Made by a program: the position numbers and the translations under genes. The notes under the pieces are model-generated. The model made no database searches. It saw only the letters and a program-made list of their open reading frames with translations, and was not told the origin of the DNA. DNA of 64,000 nucleotides from Melieria omissa. Taxonomy: Eukaryota > Arthropoda > Insecta > Diptera > Ulidiidae. Location: NCBI GenBank assembly GCA_963971225.1, contig OZ020267.1, positions 95,035,648 to 95,099,647 of the forward strand, given 5' to 3'. The stretch's first letter is position 1; each line of letters opens with the position of its first letter. This document shows positions 1-11,463 of this stretch, one piece after another.

Positions 1-260
1 TCATTCTAATTCCGATCTGAATTGGCATAAGCCCAGGCTAGTCGTTTTTGAACATGTGATGATGAGAGCAACAGTTTTTTCAAAGAGTTCCGGTATTTAA
101 CGTCGTTAGTTCTTAAACGTCCTCGAATCGTCTCTTTTGATATTTTAACATCACTTTTCTCTAAAACTGCTTTAACTTTACGCAACGATAAGCCCGGCTT
201 CGTCGCAAACAAGTCAATATTCTTCTTGTCCTGTTTTGGGAGGTCCCGCCCAGCCAAATC
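1..260 (-). pseudogene. Tc1-like transposase fragment (N-terminal DNA-binding part)
   Basis: The minus strand encodes about 83 residues (6-257) resembling the second helix-turn-helix of Tc1-family transposases. Visible features are SLRKVKAVLEKS, an SKETIRGRL helix and a KYRNSLKKLLLS block ending in KRLAWAYAN. In the family this region binds the terminal repeats, and the catalytic DDE domain follows it. Here the frame runs to the window edge, so the catalytic part is either outside or lost. An AT-rich stretch with GGTACTCCAAGTG near 340-352 could be part of a terminal repeat, but I cannot pair it. The fragment is probably dead. The family is fairly sure; the exact clade is not. Confidence 0.6.
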
Positions 261-2890
261 GTCGACTTTTTTGCTTCCATATACCGATTCGTATTACAAA
301 AATGATGAGGCTACTTAGGTGCATTCAAATTTTTTTGATAACGGTACTCCAAGTGATAATTTGGTCGATCACGCTTCTACTGGACAGACTGCATATATAA
401 AATAATAATTTATGGAAAAACTGAAATGTTTATTTATGATGATCCTGCTTTTCAATTTTTCATAAGCGACAAGTATGAATCTATACCGAATAGAGCAACT
501 AAAAAGGTATTTGAAAACAACCACTCAAGCGCTAATGGGTTAAATCACACCAGTCCCATTCGATTTCACATACACTAGAGCACCTAATTTTTTCTGTTTT
601 AAAACTATCAATAAAAGTCGCTGATTAATGACACAGAGCCATGAATTAAACTCGATATTTTCCTAAGATTGATTTGATTTGATTTAATTTTTTTCTTTTG
701 AGACATGTAGTCTACATATGAGCAACTCTTATGAAACGGTCAGTCCATCAACCACGATTTATAACTGTGTTTTGTGTCCCATCGGTTGTACCGTCCTATC
801 AAATGTCTTATCTACCCTTGAACCGAAACAGCCAAACACATTTGATGTAGCGTGCTTGACAAATGTGCCCTTACCACTTCACACACCTGAAACGCGCATT
901 AATTTTTACCTGAATCTGATACCTGAGACCGTTACACAAACACAAACACCAGCCACAACAACCCCTAAAACTTGCAACCGACCCAGCGCAAAGCAAAACC
1001 ATAAATGAGCTCAGTGCACAATTACTTGAGTGAGTCGCTTTTGTGCGCTCACATTTGTACGTAGCTCAAGTGCAAAGACCATTGCGTTTTCTTGCTCATT
1101 AAATTGGTTTCTGATTTGTTGTGCAAATTTTGGAACAAACGATCGCTGCTGAGATAAATTTCTGCAAAACAGAGCGCTCTTCCCTTGAACAAAAGCCAAG
1201 CACGATCGAAGCAAATTCACTCAATTCATAGCCGCACTGAAGGGAACAGCTCGCGCTCACCCATACAACGATGCGCACATTTCGCAGCTAGAAGTATTGC
1301 ACTTTGGATATCTGCAGCATGAATGAGCTACATGACGGACCGCATTGTCCGTCTGGAAATAGTATCGCTGGCCAGTGCATAGTCAACGCGCGACGGAATG
1401 AGGGGTCAATGTCATAGCCGAACGGAGGCTCATTAGTGGCTTCAGTCCTCGACGCTACTTCTTTCTGTTATCAAGAGTTAAAAACTTACCCCTCTACACA
1501 TTTGAATGATTTCGAAAAATGGTATTCAGTAACCACCGTTTCGACTGCGAAAGTGGCATCTGTGTGTTTTGTGTACTAAAAACCAAAACAATCGGTCAGA
1601 ACGCTCTCTCGCGACCTATCCTGCGCCGTTGTTCAGTGCCGCTGTGCGAGTAGCTGCTGCTGCGGTCGGTGTGGCTCTTGGTGGTGCTGAGGCACCGGTG
1701 ACTCAAGCGTCAAACGTTTGCTGCATTCCACTCGATCTCTGGGCGCGCTCTGTGCCGCTGCCAATGACGAATGTAGCTTTTCGTCAGCGCAGGCAGGTTT
1801 CAGTCTGGCATTTGTTTTGAGACGCGCACTGAGCTGGTTTTCGCTGCTACGGCCAAAACGGTTTCGCAGGCATTTTCGGCAGGAATTCGGTGCTGGAGGT
1901 CGTTGCGACCAAGTAAAGTGCTTCGAAACAAATCGATTTACTCGTTGCGCCAAGTGGCGCGCCTGCAGATCTTGCACGTAAATAAACACGCCGCGAAATT
2001 GACGTGTACTCTCCGCCAAACTTTAAGCCAAGCCAAGTTAAGCCAAGCGTACGCCGTGCAAGCCGAAGTGTGTTGAGTGGTTTTTCGGTGTAGCGTTTGC
2101 TCTCGCTCACACCCGAAAACATCGTCGCACAACTGCTTCAAGCTGAACTCTAAGAAAAAGGTGTGGTTGCTTGTTCGTTAGGCGTGCGCCGATTGCAATC
2201 AGAATACTTACAGCGTTGCGTTAGTCGTGTTTCAATTTCGGGATCAACAGTCATTTCATCAACCAAGTAAACAACAAACCAACCAAAAGTCTGCACCAGA
2301 CTCAGCCGCCGTCGTCGCCGCGTGTACAACTCGGCCAAAAATAACAGAAAGCAGAAGTCGCGAGAACCAACGTTCGGATCTCGCGGCCCTAAATTCATAT
2401 CTTGACGTCACACCAAAGTGCTTCGCGGCGAAACTGTCGCATTGGCAGCGTGCTCTGTACTCCTCGTTGTTGTTGTTTGCGTTGTGTGCGGTGCCGTTGC
2501 ACTTCGTCGACACACTTACATAGCTGCATAGCCGCGGCTGCATGCCCATCTATTTCGCGCACCATAATTCCGAAAATCGCCGCCACAAACAAAGGCTAAC
2601 GATTTCAGTTTCGCTAGAACGTCAACGCGCGCGCGAGTGCTTAGCAGGCAGGTAGACGCCGCCCTTGTGTGGTGAAACGCCTGAATCGTCGGCCAGGTCG
2701 CAAGCTCAAGCTCAGTTCTGTCGCTCTCTCGCTCGGCGTTGGCCAACACAGTTCATAAACAATATACTTGCACATAGATATATGTTTTTGTAAACATAAG
2801 CAGTGCGGAATTTTTGTGAAAATAAACGGTGTTTGCACTGAAATTTTACACAGGCAAAATACTTAAGGCAGGAAAGCACACTCGGCTCAT
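261..2890. other. Upstream region of nrv2, no gene seen
   Basis: I see no coding exon with believable splice sites here. From about 1000 to 2900 the base composition is less AT-rich than in neighbouring intergenic DNA, and it has CTCTCGCTC and GCGCGC runs, as fly promoters and 5' untranslated exons often do. Untranslated nrv2 exons probably lie here but cannot be placed from sequence alone. The open frames on both strands overlap each other and have no family resemblance. Confidence 0.4.
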
Positions 2891-2898
2891 TATATAAG
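2891..2898 (+). promoter_or_regulatory. Possible TATA box for nrv2
   Basis: TATATAAG lies 81 bases upstream of the nrv2 start codon. A start site about 30 bases downstream would leave a leader of about 50 nt. No strong initiator is visible, and longer spliced leaders are possible. Weak call. Confidence 0.25.
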
Positions 2899-2971
2899 TG
2901 TTTATAGTACAAACGAAAAGTGCCGTCGATCCCACCCCGACCGCCACCACCACACCAACTACGCGCACAAC

Positions 2972-3110
2972 ATGTCAAAGCCACAGCCAATGCCGCACTC
3001 CAACTTGGACAATGAGTTCATGGTGCGCAAAGCCGAACCCTTCGTGCTGAGGAAGTTTCTGTACAACAGCGAGGAGGGTACGGTGCTGGGTCGCGATCGC
3101 ACCTCCTGGG
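2972..3110 (+). CDS. nrv2: nrv2 coding exon 1
   Basis: Encodes residues 1-46 plus one base, i.e. the cytoplasmic tail starting [11 protein letters not shown]. The start codon is the first ATG in this frame. The donor GTAAGT at 3111 interrupts the codon after SW (phase 1), as in nrv1. Confidence 0.93.
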
Positions 3111-6100
3111 GTAAGTGTTCATTGAGCAGGCACCGCTTTGTGCAGCTGCTTACGACGATGTGCGGCGTCCATGTGAATATTTCCGTATGGGCCAAAGCCA
3201 AAAACAAACGTCCTTCGTCTGCATTGAGCCATTTTTAGGCAAACAAAATGTGACAAATGTGCGTGCATCTTTGAAAAGGGGCATCTCGAGTTAAGATAAA
3301 AGCCCACAATGGTTATTTTCTTAAAAAAAAAAAATACTAAAACCAAAAAAAACAAATTCTCAATACACATCAATCCTCAATGAAAAGAATCTTAAAAATT
3401 TGCTGCGTTAAATTAATTATTGAGGAATTTCCTTAAACTATTCAAAAGTTAAAAATACTCAAAGCATTATTCAACTATTGTGGTGCCTTCATAAATTAAA
3501 AAAAATTAAATTTGTTTTTTAGGAAAGTAATATTTTCAAAACCAAAGTGTGCGTTGAAAAAATACAAAAATGTGTATAACTTTTAATTCGATGCGTCACA
3601 TGTTTTATTTATACTAATCCCATGTAAAGCTAAATGTGGATCCACCTTGTCAAAAAATATTGCATAATATCCTCGCTCGCCCCACACAATTCCGGCAATA
3701 ATTTTCTCGCTGTGCGTTTTGCTTTATTGTTTTTTTTTCAATTATTGCAGCTTTTTGACTTTTTGGCATTTCGCAAAATGCCAAAGCTATTAACCTTGAA
3801 TTATTTGTGTGAATGGGCACAAACTTGGGTGGACAGTTGCCGGTCGTTTTCCGCTCGCGATCGTGTCCGCTTGGCGTATGTTCTCAGCATGTTGTTGGTG
3901 CCCAAACGCGACAATCTCAAAAACATAAGTGGGACTCATAGGGGAGAGAGAAAGAAATTTTTCAAAAATGTTTAGTTAATGTTTAAACAGTATTTTTAAT
4001 AAGTATTAACAATTAAAATTCAAAGTCAAGGCTATCAAGTTCAGAATGTTTTTAATTAAAATACACCAAATATAGTTTTAAAAACTATAAATGCACCTCT
4101 ATATAGGACCTTCTCGGAATTAAACAATGTTACCGATTTGGATCTGTCACTTCCGAAGGGTTTGCTGTTGAATAGTTTAAGTAACTTTTAATAATTATTA
4201 TATCCTATAGTCAGTAAGGACATTTGTTCATTGGCTAAATAAATAAATAAATAAATAAATAAAAACGTTGAAATAGTTAGCTAAATTGTTTATTATTATT
4301 TTTGTATTCGCCCAAACAAGATTTCTAACTGATTCATGCTTCGTTATTTATTTACTTTCTAATAAAATAGAAATTTTCATTATTTTATTAATTAATTCAA
4401 TTTCTATTACTATAAATGATTTGTAGTACAATGTTTACAACCGAATTATAATAGAATGTATGAACATGACTGTGGTCATATGGAAGAGTAACATAGCTTA
4501 AGTCTACATAAGAGAGAATTTAGTTATTGTGATGGGGGCTTTATAGCAGTCAAGGCGCATAAATCTATTTTATCCGTTTTGAAAAATCGGTTTCTTTTAA
4601 CAATATTATGTGCGTTTACTTTTTAACTTAAATTTTTTGAAACAAAACTGCACATGCACAAAGCGCATAGTTTTCAAACTTCAATTTTCGACTTGAGCTA
4701 CTCTGCCACACGAACACAGATATGTATGAATGTGTAATTTATGTATGGAACAGCTTTTCAAAAAAATCTCTAGATAAACATTTCAAATTTGCTTTGCTTT
4801 CAACTCAACACTCTGCTCCCCTATCGCAGCGCTTCTTGGCCACATAACAAATATCTCTGTGGCTGTGGCACACAGCGTTGAGAAGAACTCATTTTCCAAT
4901 TGCAGCCGTTGCGAATCATCTATTTTATTAGACCAATAATCGATGCGTACACTGTTAGATTTCGACGAATTTTGTCCATTCAATTTTTGTTTTCGTTATT
5001 TTGCGATTTTGCAGTAAATTTCATCGAGTCACTTTGGCTGCACCTGTACACATACGTGCAATTACAAAATATGAAACGCTAAACTGAAATTGTGTGTGCA
5101 GTTTTGCACTTCACGCCGATGTCTAAAAATACCTGACCAGAAAAAATTAAGTTGCACACGCAGACGCGTTCTGAAAAGCGCGAAAGCTGTCAGCCAAGCA
5201 GGGCGTTGGCATGGCCCAAATGTGCACAGCATTTTCATAGCACTCACGCGCCCCACTAACAGACAGTCGAGCAATATTCAGACTCATTCAATGAACGAAT
5301 GTCGAAAATCTGCTACTAAATCCGTCCAAATGTGTTTCTGACCCGTAATGTCTTCTGACTTTCCCAATTAAGTTGGCCCCGAATCTTCTTTGCCATTTGA
5401 CAGTTCCATAAATATTTGTTTACATTCACTTGACGACCGCTTACCTATGCATTTGCCTGCCAAAATGTCAGTTTGTTGATGGACACGGCCAGCAGTCGGC
5501 AGTTAGTAAGTCTCTTTTCCCCAATCAGTCACACAATTCTTGTCTTGGCTAACTCGGCCGCCAGCGTGCTGTCGTGCTTACACCTTCGGCAACTGCCAGC
5601 ATGGCTAAAAGAGGACAACAGCTGCTCGTATTGAGGTTATGTTGCCTTCGGTTGGGTTTGTTTATTGTGTTTTGGCCACTGAGCACTGCGCTCACTGAGT
5701 GAGTCAGCCAATTCAGAGTTTAGTTTTTGGCTAACATGGCGCTCTACTCTTTCACTCAAATGCGGCTCAATTGCGACGCGCACTAAACCGCTCAGCGCAG
5801 CCATTGCCAACTTAAAACCAAAGTGCGATAAGTGCAACACAAACTCCACTCGCAAGCTCCAAACAGCAGCAGTAGACTTGTGAGCTGACTATTTATGAAC
5901 GCCAACAGAACAGAACGTCGATGCATGAACGCCCCAATTCAATTAAACACTCTGCCAGAACAGCCGTCAATGACGCTCCAGCAATCATATAAAATAACTG
6001 CCGCTAAAGCCATCCCTACATGATTTTAATTAATGAAGCACTTAACCCGCGCGAACTGCTCTTCACGCGCTCCGAGATGTCCATTCAGCGCAGCCGCAAG

Positions 6101-8069
6101 CGCAGAGTTGTCAGCGCGCTTAAGTGCTTAATTCAATAAAATCAATTAAGCCGGGCCAAGCAGTCAGCCTTTTCACGAGCTCTATGTTTAATTCACATTC
6201 ATTCGCCATCACTCATTCAACGAGAAGCAATAACTGAGCTCTGTCTTCTTCATCTTCCACTTGCAGCTAAGATCGGCGTTTTCTACACAGCTTTCTACGG
6301 CGTGCTCGCCGCTCTGGTGGCCATCTGCATGTGGGTTTTCTTCCAGACACTGGATCCACGCATACCGAAATGGACATTGGATCACTCGATTATTGGCACA
6401 AATCCAGGTGAGTGCGAGGAGTTGATTCCACAAGCGAATTTTTGAATTAACTTAACACATGTTGGTGCTTGCAGGTCTGGGCTTTCGGCCATTGCCTCCA
6501 AAGGAGAACGTTGAGAGTACTTTGATCTGGTACCAAGGCACACAGCATCACAACTACCGACAATGGACGGACGCTTTGGATGATTTTCTGGCCGGTGAGA
6601 CAAAGTCCTAAAAATAATTGAATTTCGAGTGAACAAATTTAAATCAAGTTATTGATCGTTCAGTTAGACACATGTATTCTTCTAAATATTGCATATTGAA
6701 ATCTTTTTCAACTGTCGATAGTTTACAAGGTGCCCGGTTTGACACCCGGCCGTGGTCAAAACATCTACAATTGCGACTACAATCAGCCACCGCCAAAGGG
6801 ACAAGTGTGCGATGTGGACATTAAGGCGTGGTCACCGTGCACCAAGGAGAACAACTACAGCTATCACAAGAGCTCACCGTGCGTCTTCTTGAAGCTGAAC
6901 AAAATCTACGGCTGGATACCAGAGTACTACAACACTTCCAACGATCTGCCAGACAATATGCCAGCAAATCTAGTGACTTATATTAAAAGTATTGAATCCA
7001 CACAGAGTCATAAGGTAAATCATGTAACGTTATAGTGCGATTAAGCTATTTAACACTTAGTATCTTCTTGTCTCAGATGAACACCATTTGGGTGTCGTGC
7101 GAGGGTGAAAATCCCGCTGACCAGGAAAACATTGGACCCGTTGATTATTTGCCGGTGCGCGGCTTTCCCGGATACTTTTATCCATACCAAAACTCAGAGG
7201 GCTACCTGAGTCCACTAGTGGCGGTGCACTTCCAGCGACCGAAGCGTGAGTATTACCCAACATGTGGAATGATTTAGGTGCTGTAGCTCAAGACATTTCC
7301 TTGACACTATCAACTCAGTTGGCATTACTTGAGCAACTGAGACCACAAACCGGCCGAACAACAAATTGCGATCTTAACCCTTTCGACCCAAAGTTGCCTG
7401 AGAGCAACTTCACATATTTGATTGATTTGTGGGTTTAATTTAAGTAGGCACCAACAAATTAATATTTATAGAATCAAATACAAAGCAAATTACAAAAAGT
7501 TTGTGTTCTAATTAAAGTCTACGAATTTGGCGCATTTGATCAAAACTCTGTTTCTTTAATAATGGTTAAATAAAACCAAAAAGTGATAATTTTGTATGTT
7601 TCCATAATTATGGATTATAATTATAATTATTAAAAAATGTTTCTGTAATTAAAAAAATATTGATTAAAAAATTATTTAACCCGTTTTAAGCTAAAATTTT
7701 TAAATGTTGTGTGCACACTTCTTAGTCAAGTGTTTCATGATTTAAATACCACACAGCAATATCGAGACGGAGGGTAAAATTCGGGGTCGAAAGGGTTAAT
7801 GTGCCGTTTTGTGCTTTTCATCATAGCTATTAAGATATTGTTTTCTGTGTACTTCTGACTCACACAAATCGCAGCTCTCTCAACTTGTACAATTTTTGTA
7901 AATTTCGTCATACTCATCTACCGCTAATATTGCTAAATCAAAGTGCCCTTGCTGTCATTTCGCAGGTGGAATCATCATCAACATTGAATGCAAAGCCTGG
8001 GCTCGCAACATCATTCACGATCGCAAAGAGCGATTAGGCTCCGTACACTTTGAACTGCTGATCGATTAA
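2972..8069 (+). CDS. nrv2: Nervana 2, Na+/K+-ATPase beta subunit
   Basis: Six coding exons (2972-3110, 6267-6407, 6475-6594, 6722-7014, 7077-7245, 7966-8069) join in frame to 321 residues, ending in a TAA stop; all introns are GT-AG. The product is a type II membrane protein. A cytoplasmic tail (1-48) with EEGTVLGR precedes a single membrane helix (about 49-72, starting [10 protein letters not shown]). The glycosylated ectodomain has six cysteines (151, 163, 173, 187, 239, 296), matching the three family disulfides, N-X-S/T sites at 178 and 204, and the FPGYFYPY motif near 261-268. The family carries the pump alpha subunit to the plasma membrane and stabilises it; Drosophila Nrv2 also acts in septate junctions. 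I assign nrv2 rather than nrv1 because the tail, membrane helix and the end ([10 protein letters not shown]) fit Nrv2. The alternative N-terminal exon known in Drosophila was not found. Confidence 0.95.
3111..6266. other. nrv2 intron 1
   Basis: A 3156-bp intron, GTAAGT to TTGCAG. It is AT-rich and holds an AAAT microsatellite at about 4236-4263. No second first exon with an in-phase donor was seen, although the Drosophila gene has alternative N-termini. No transposon with recognisable ends was found. Confidence 0.75.
6267..6407 (+). CDS. nrv2: nrv2 coding exon 2 (membrane helix)
   Basis: Encodes residues 47-93, including the only membrane-spanning helix and the start of the ectodomain up to IIGTNP. 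Acceptor TTGCAG, donor GTGAGT, both phase 1. The intron that follows (67 nt) has no counterpart in nrv1. Confidence 0.94.
6475..6594 (+). CDS. nrv2: nrv2 coding exon 3
   Basis: Encodes residues 94-133, starting LGFRPLPP and ending DDFLA. This is the membrane-proximal stalk of the ectodomain. Phase 1 at both ends. Confidence 0.94.
6722..7014 (+). CDS. nrv2: nrv2 coding exon 4 (cysteine-rich ectodomain)
   Basis: Encodes residues 134-231 with four of the six disulfide cysteines (151, 163, 173, 187), the block [13 protein letters not shown], and both glycosylation sites. The donor GTAAAT is phase 0. Confidence 0.94.
7077..7245 (+). CDS. nrv2: nrv2 coding exon 5
   Basis: Encodes residues 232-287 with the fifth cysteine (WVSCEGENP) and the [10 protein letters not shown] and [11 protein letters not shown] blocks typical of insect beta subunits. 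Phase 0 in, phase 1 out (GTGAGT). Confidence 0.94.
7378..7795. mobile_element. piggyBac-like MITE in nrv2 intron 5
   Basis: A 418-bp element without coding capacity, flanked by TTAA on both sides (7374-7377 and 7796-7799). The ends are inverted: CCCTTTCGACCCAAAG on the left, and CCCTTTCGACCCCGAA read inward from the right. TTAA targets with ends beginning CCC fit piggyBac-type cut-and-paste transposons. It fills more than half of the 720-bp last intron of nrv2 without touching the splice sites. A related piece in the opposite orientation starts at 19628. Confidence 0.75.
7966..8069 (+). CDS. nrv2: nrv2 coding exon 6 (C-terminus)
   Basis: Encodes residues 288-321 with the sixth cysteine ([11 protein letters not shown]) and the terminal immunoglobulin-like strand [10 protein letters not shown], then TAA. 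Acceptor CGCAG, phase 1. Confidence 0.94.
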
Positions 8070-9030
8070 CAGCGATTCGACGTTGCACGCCTCAACGGCA
8101 ACCTGCACAAACACAGCAACAGAAACCAATCAATTTGCCGCGCCTACAATTTTAGGCAAACGCAAACACACAAATCGCACAGAGTTGCAATCAGCATTAC
8201 ATTACAAAGTTGTCATTATCGAGGACCTAAAAGTGCAGTGAAACGATTTTATAATGAAATGTTATGAAAGTTGTAAATTTAATTTATGTTTTTGATTTAT
8301 TCGAATTTTTATTTGTGTGAAAATCAATTTGTAAAGCAGCTTTTGGGTAGCCAAACAACAGCCAACATATCAGCAAACCACACGAAAGTAACAACGACAA
8401 TCAGAACTAAATAAAGCGGCCCACTCCAAGACCAAATACCAACGCCCAAGAACCGATTACAAAAGCTGAAATGAATCTCAATAGCAACCGTTTTGTCACC
8501 ACCCCTCCGCCTCCTACATTCGTAACTCTGCACAAATTTGTAAACGTATTTTAAGTTAACTGCCATTTCGATTTCGCTCGCAATTAAATACTGGCGATCC
8601 CCGCGCCACTCTCCTCCGCACCATCCACTGTGCCTCTGGCCCCTTTGCCGCCGCATCGTGCCCAGCCAATGCGTTCCAAACGCTCGCGCATTTCGGCTGC
8701 AATCGACGACCAAACGGCAACCGGCAATCTGCACCTTAGTTTGTCATCTAATTTTGTAAACTACTAATTAATTGCCTAGTTTTTAATGTCTGCTACTACC
8801 TGCACTGCAAACGAGCACAAGTGAGAGCGCGCTGGGTGCGAGTGCATTCATTATGCTAATTGTAAAGCAAGGTCAGGTCCGTTGCCTCCTTTACGCGTTC
8901 AAACAATAGAAGTAACAAATTATGTAACTAGAATGTATAGCTACAATTAGAGAATCCCAAAAACTGAAGAAGAACAACCACAAAGAGAATCCTTTGACAT
9001 AATGTAAGTTAAACGTAATTAAAAATAAAG
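8070..9030 (+). other. Probable 3' untranslated region of nrv2
   Basis: Non-coding sequence after the nrv2 stop. AATAAA poly(A) signals on the plus strand lie at 8410-8415 and 9024-9029; either could end the transcript. No other gene is seen. Confidence 0.5.
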
Positions 9031-10529
9031 AAACTATAAAAAAAACATTAAAAACAACGATTTTTGAAACCACTTTAGAACTTCTACGCGGCAACAGCTC
9101 GAAGCCAATCGAAAATCTTGTTCTTACACTTTTGCACAGAACATTTTCGGTGCTGTCAACGTTGATAAGATAAGCCACCTGGAAAAAGACTGAAATCGCA
9201 AACCGTGCGGCGATGCAATCGCGCCGCATCTACGTCAGCGACTCGACTCAAGTAGACAGCTTATGAAAAATTTGACTGGGTACTGGTTCAATAATCAAAA
9301 ATTCAAGTTGTAAGCAATGGTCGCAGACGCGACAAGTGCGTCATCATTTACGACTTATAGCATGTCATATGCAGAAAACACTTAATTAAGATTCTGTCAC
9401 CCGGCAACTATGACGTCCGAGAGGTGGGGTGTCAATAAAGCCATATATAATTTTACCTGTCCATACTAAAAAATGGCAGCGTCAAGCATGCAAGCAAAAA
9501 CGTGATGCGCCATTCCATGTTGACACTACAGTCTCATCCAAAACCTGTTCACAGACGTCAAACCTACGTCAAACAACCAAAACGTGAACAATAACAACAA
9601 TATAATAAAAATGAAAAATATAAACAAAGTTACCACGGTTTGGGCTTTTTCCAACGAATCTGCGGTGATTTTGTTTTTTGTAACAGTCTACCATATCTGC
9701 ATTTGAACTCATATCTTCTTTACTCAAAAGTGGTTTAAAGTGCTCAGATTATTTGATTTTTGATTAATTGATAAATCATGGAATTTTTTAATGTAAGATA
9801 TTAAATGGGAACTATATAGATTTTTAATCTAAGAAAAAAAAATGAAATAAAATAAAATAAAATAAAATAAAATAAAATAAAATAAAATAAAATTAAATTA
9901 AATTAAATAGAACATAAATCATGAGAAAATTAGCGCTGGCGATAGATAAATTAATGTAAAATTTGGCAGACTAGATTTCAAAGAAAACTTTAATTTAGAT
10001 GGAAAATTTAATAGTAACAGAACATCGAAGCATAGCTAAACCTATCCTAACTGCAGGTGTTTAGGTACAAAGCGGTAAAAAGCGTCCAGTGCGTTCAAAA
10101 CCATTTCAGTGATGGGAGAAGCGAGCGAAACAACGCTAATTTAAATCTACACTGGAACAGCGATGAGGAGCGTGTAAGTGATACTTGTACTCTTTTGACA
10201 GTTGAAGCACATGAAGGTCGCCTCTAACTTAAGGCACTGTCTTAACTCGAAGTTAGTCTTCTACGATTGTAACCGACAGTAATAATAAAATACTCGTAAA
10301 ATGATTCACAATGCTAACATTTTGTTCTTAAGCAATAAACTTTATTAGTATAACCAAGCTTTGAAAATAAACAAATTCTCACAATCTAACAAACACACGT
10401 TTTGTTTAAAATGTTATGAGACAACAGCCCGATCGTCAACTAAGGGCAATGTTCTCAAAACCGTCTGAATAGTGATGTGCAACTTTTAAACCTACGGCCA
10501 TCTGACTCGAAGTCCACCGCATTAAAACT
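9031..10529. other. Intergenic region
   Basis: AT-rich DNA with no coding exon. It contains one clear AAAAT microsatellite (listed separately) and no paired transposon ends that I could find. Confidence 0.5.
9844..9905. repeat. AAAAT pentanucleotide microsatellite
   Basis: About nine AAAAT units run without error from 9845 to 9890, then decay to AAATT units. Short tandem repeat by direct reading. Confidence 0.9.
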
Positions 10530-11463
10530 GAGGGACGCAGTGGCGTAGTGTAGTGGGGGCGGTGGGGGCGGCCCGCCCCGGGCGGCACTTTTTAGGGGGC
10601 GGCACTTTTTAGGGGGCGACAAAATTTCACAGTAAATAATAAAATATATTTTGTAAATATTTGAACCATTTCATATTTTTAACGCAACTATAAATTCGCA
10701 CCAATTGAAAAGAGTACGGAATTTTTCATTACTTATTCTGTGACGAATTCGGGTAATCCCCTTTCTTTGAATGATATTTTGTAGTGAATGGCAACACCGT
10801 CTATTCTGACTTGCTGCTTTGATGCTTTGTGATGCTTTGAAAATTCAAAGAAAGTTTTATTCATAGATCTTCAGTTGTTTAGTTCACACTGTTTCGTAAC
10901 TGTGATTTTTGTACAAATAAGTACGTGTAGTGGTTATGAAATTATTGGTTAACTTTGTGAAAAGTTACTACCGCTACTTGTACCTACATTCAACTGTGTG
11001 AGTATTAAATATTTTATTTATGTAATTGTATGTTGGACTGTCTGATATGTTGTTCAAGCTTTAATTTATTGAAATCCGGCCATGTACGAGTTTTACACTC
11101 GCATACCCAGGGTTCCGAACAAATATTTACGGTTTTCAGATTTTTGCCTATAGATAGATGTGCTGTACAATATACCTCGACGATCGACATGATTAAATAA
11201 TACCTATGTAACTACCTGTTATATCAATGGTTGAAGTAAGAATTTTTGTATTAATAAACGTGATTGTAAAACAAATAAAGTTTTTTATTTAAAATCTAAC
11301 CTGTTTAATGCAAAATAATGATGACTGTTCTTGCCGAAAAGTTCTCTAGAATTAATGTATATAATGTATAGTATACATTAAATTGAAATACCTAATTAAG
11401 AGGGCGGCAAAATTGTCTTCCGCCCCGGGCAGCCGATACCCACGCTACGCCACTGGAGGGACG
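10530..11463. mobile_element. Non-autonomous hAT-type DNA transposon
   Basis: The element spans 10538-11455 (918 bp). It is flanked by a perfect 8-bp target duplication GAGGGACG (10530-10537 and 11456-11463). The ends are inverted: CAGTGGCGTAG on the left and CTACGCCACTG on the right, followed by GC-rich subterminal blocks (CCGCCCCGGGC on both sides). An 8-bp duplication with a CAG start is diagnostic of the hAT superfamily. The interior is AT-rich and encodes no transposase, so movement would need an enzyme in trans. Confidence 0.88.
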
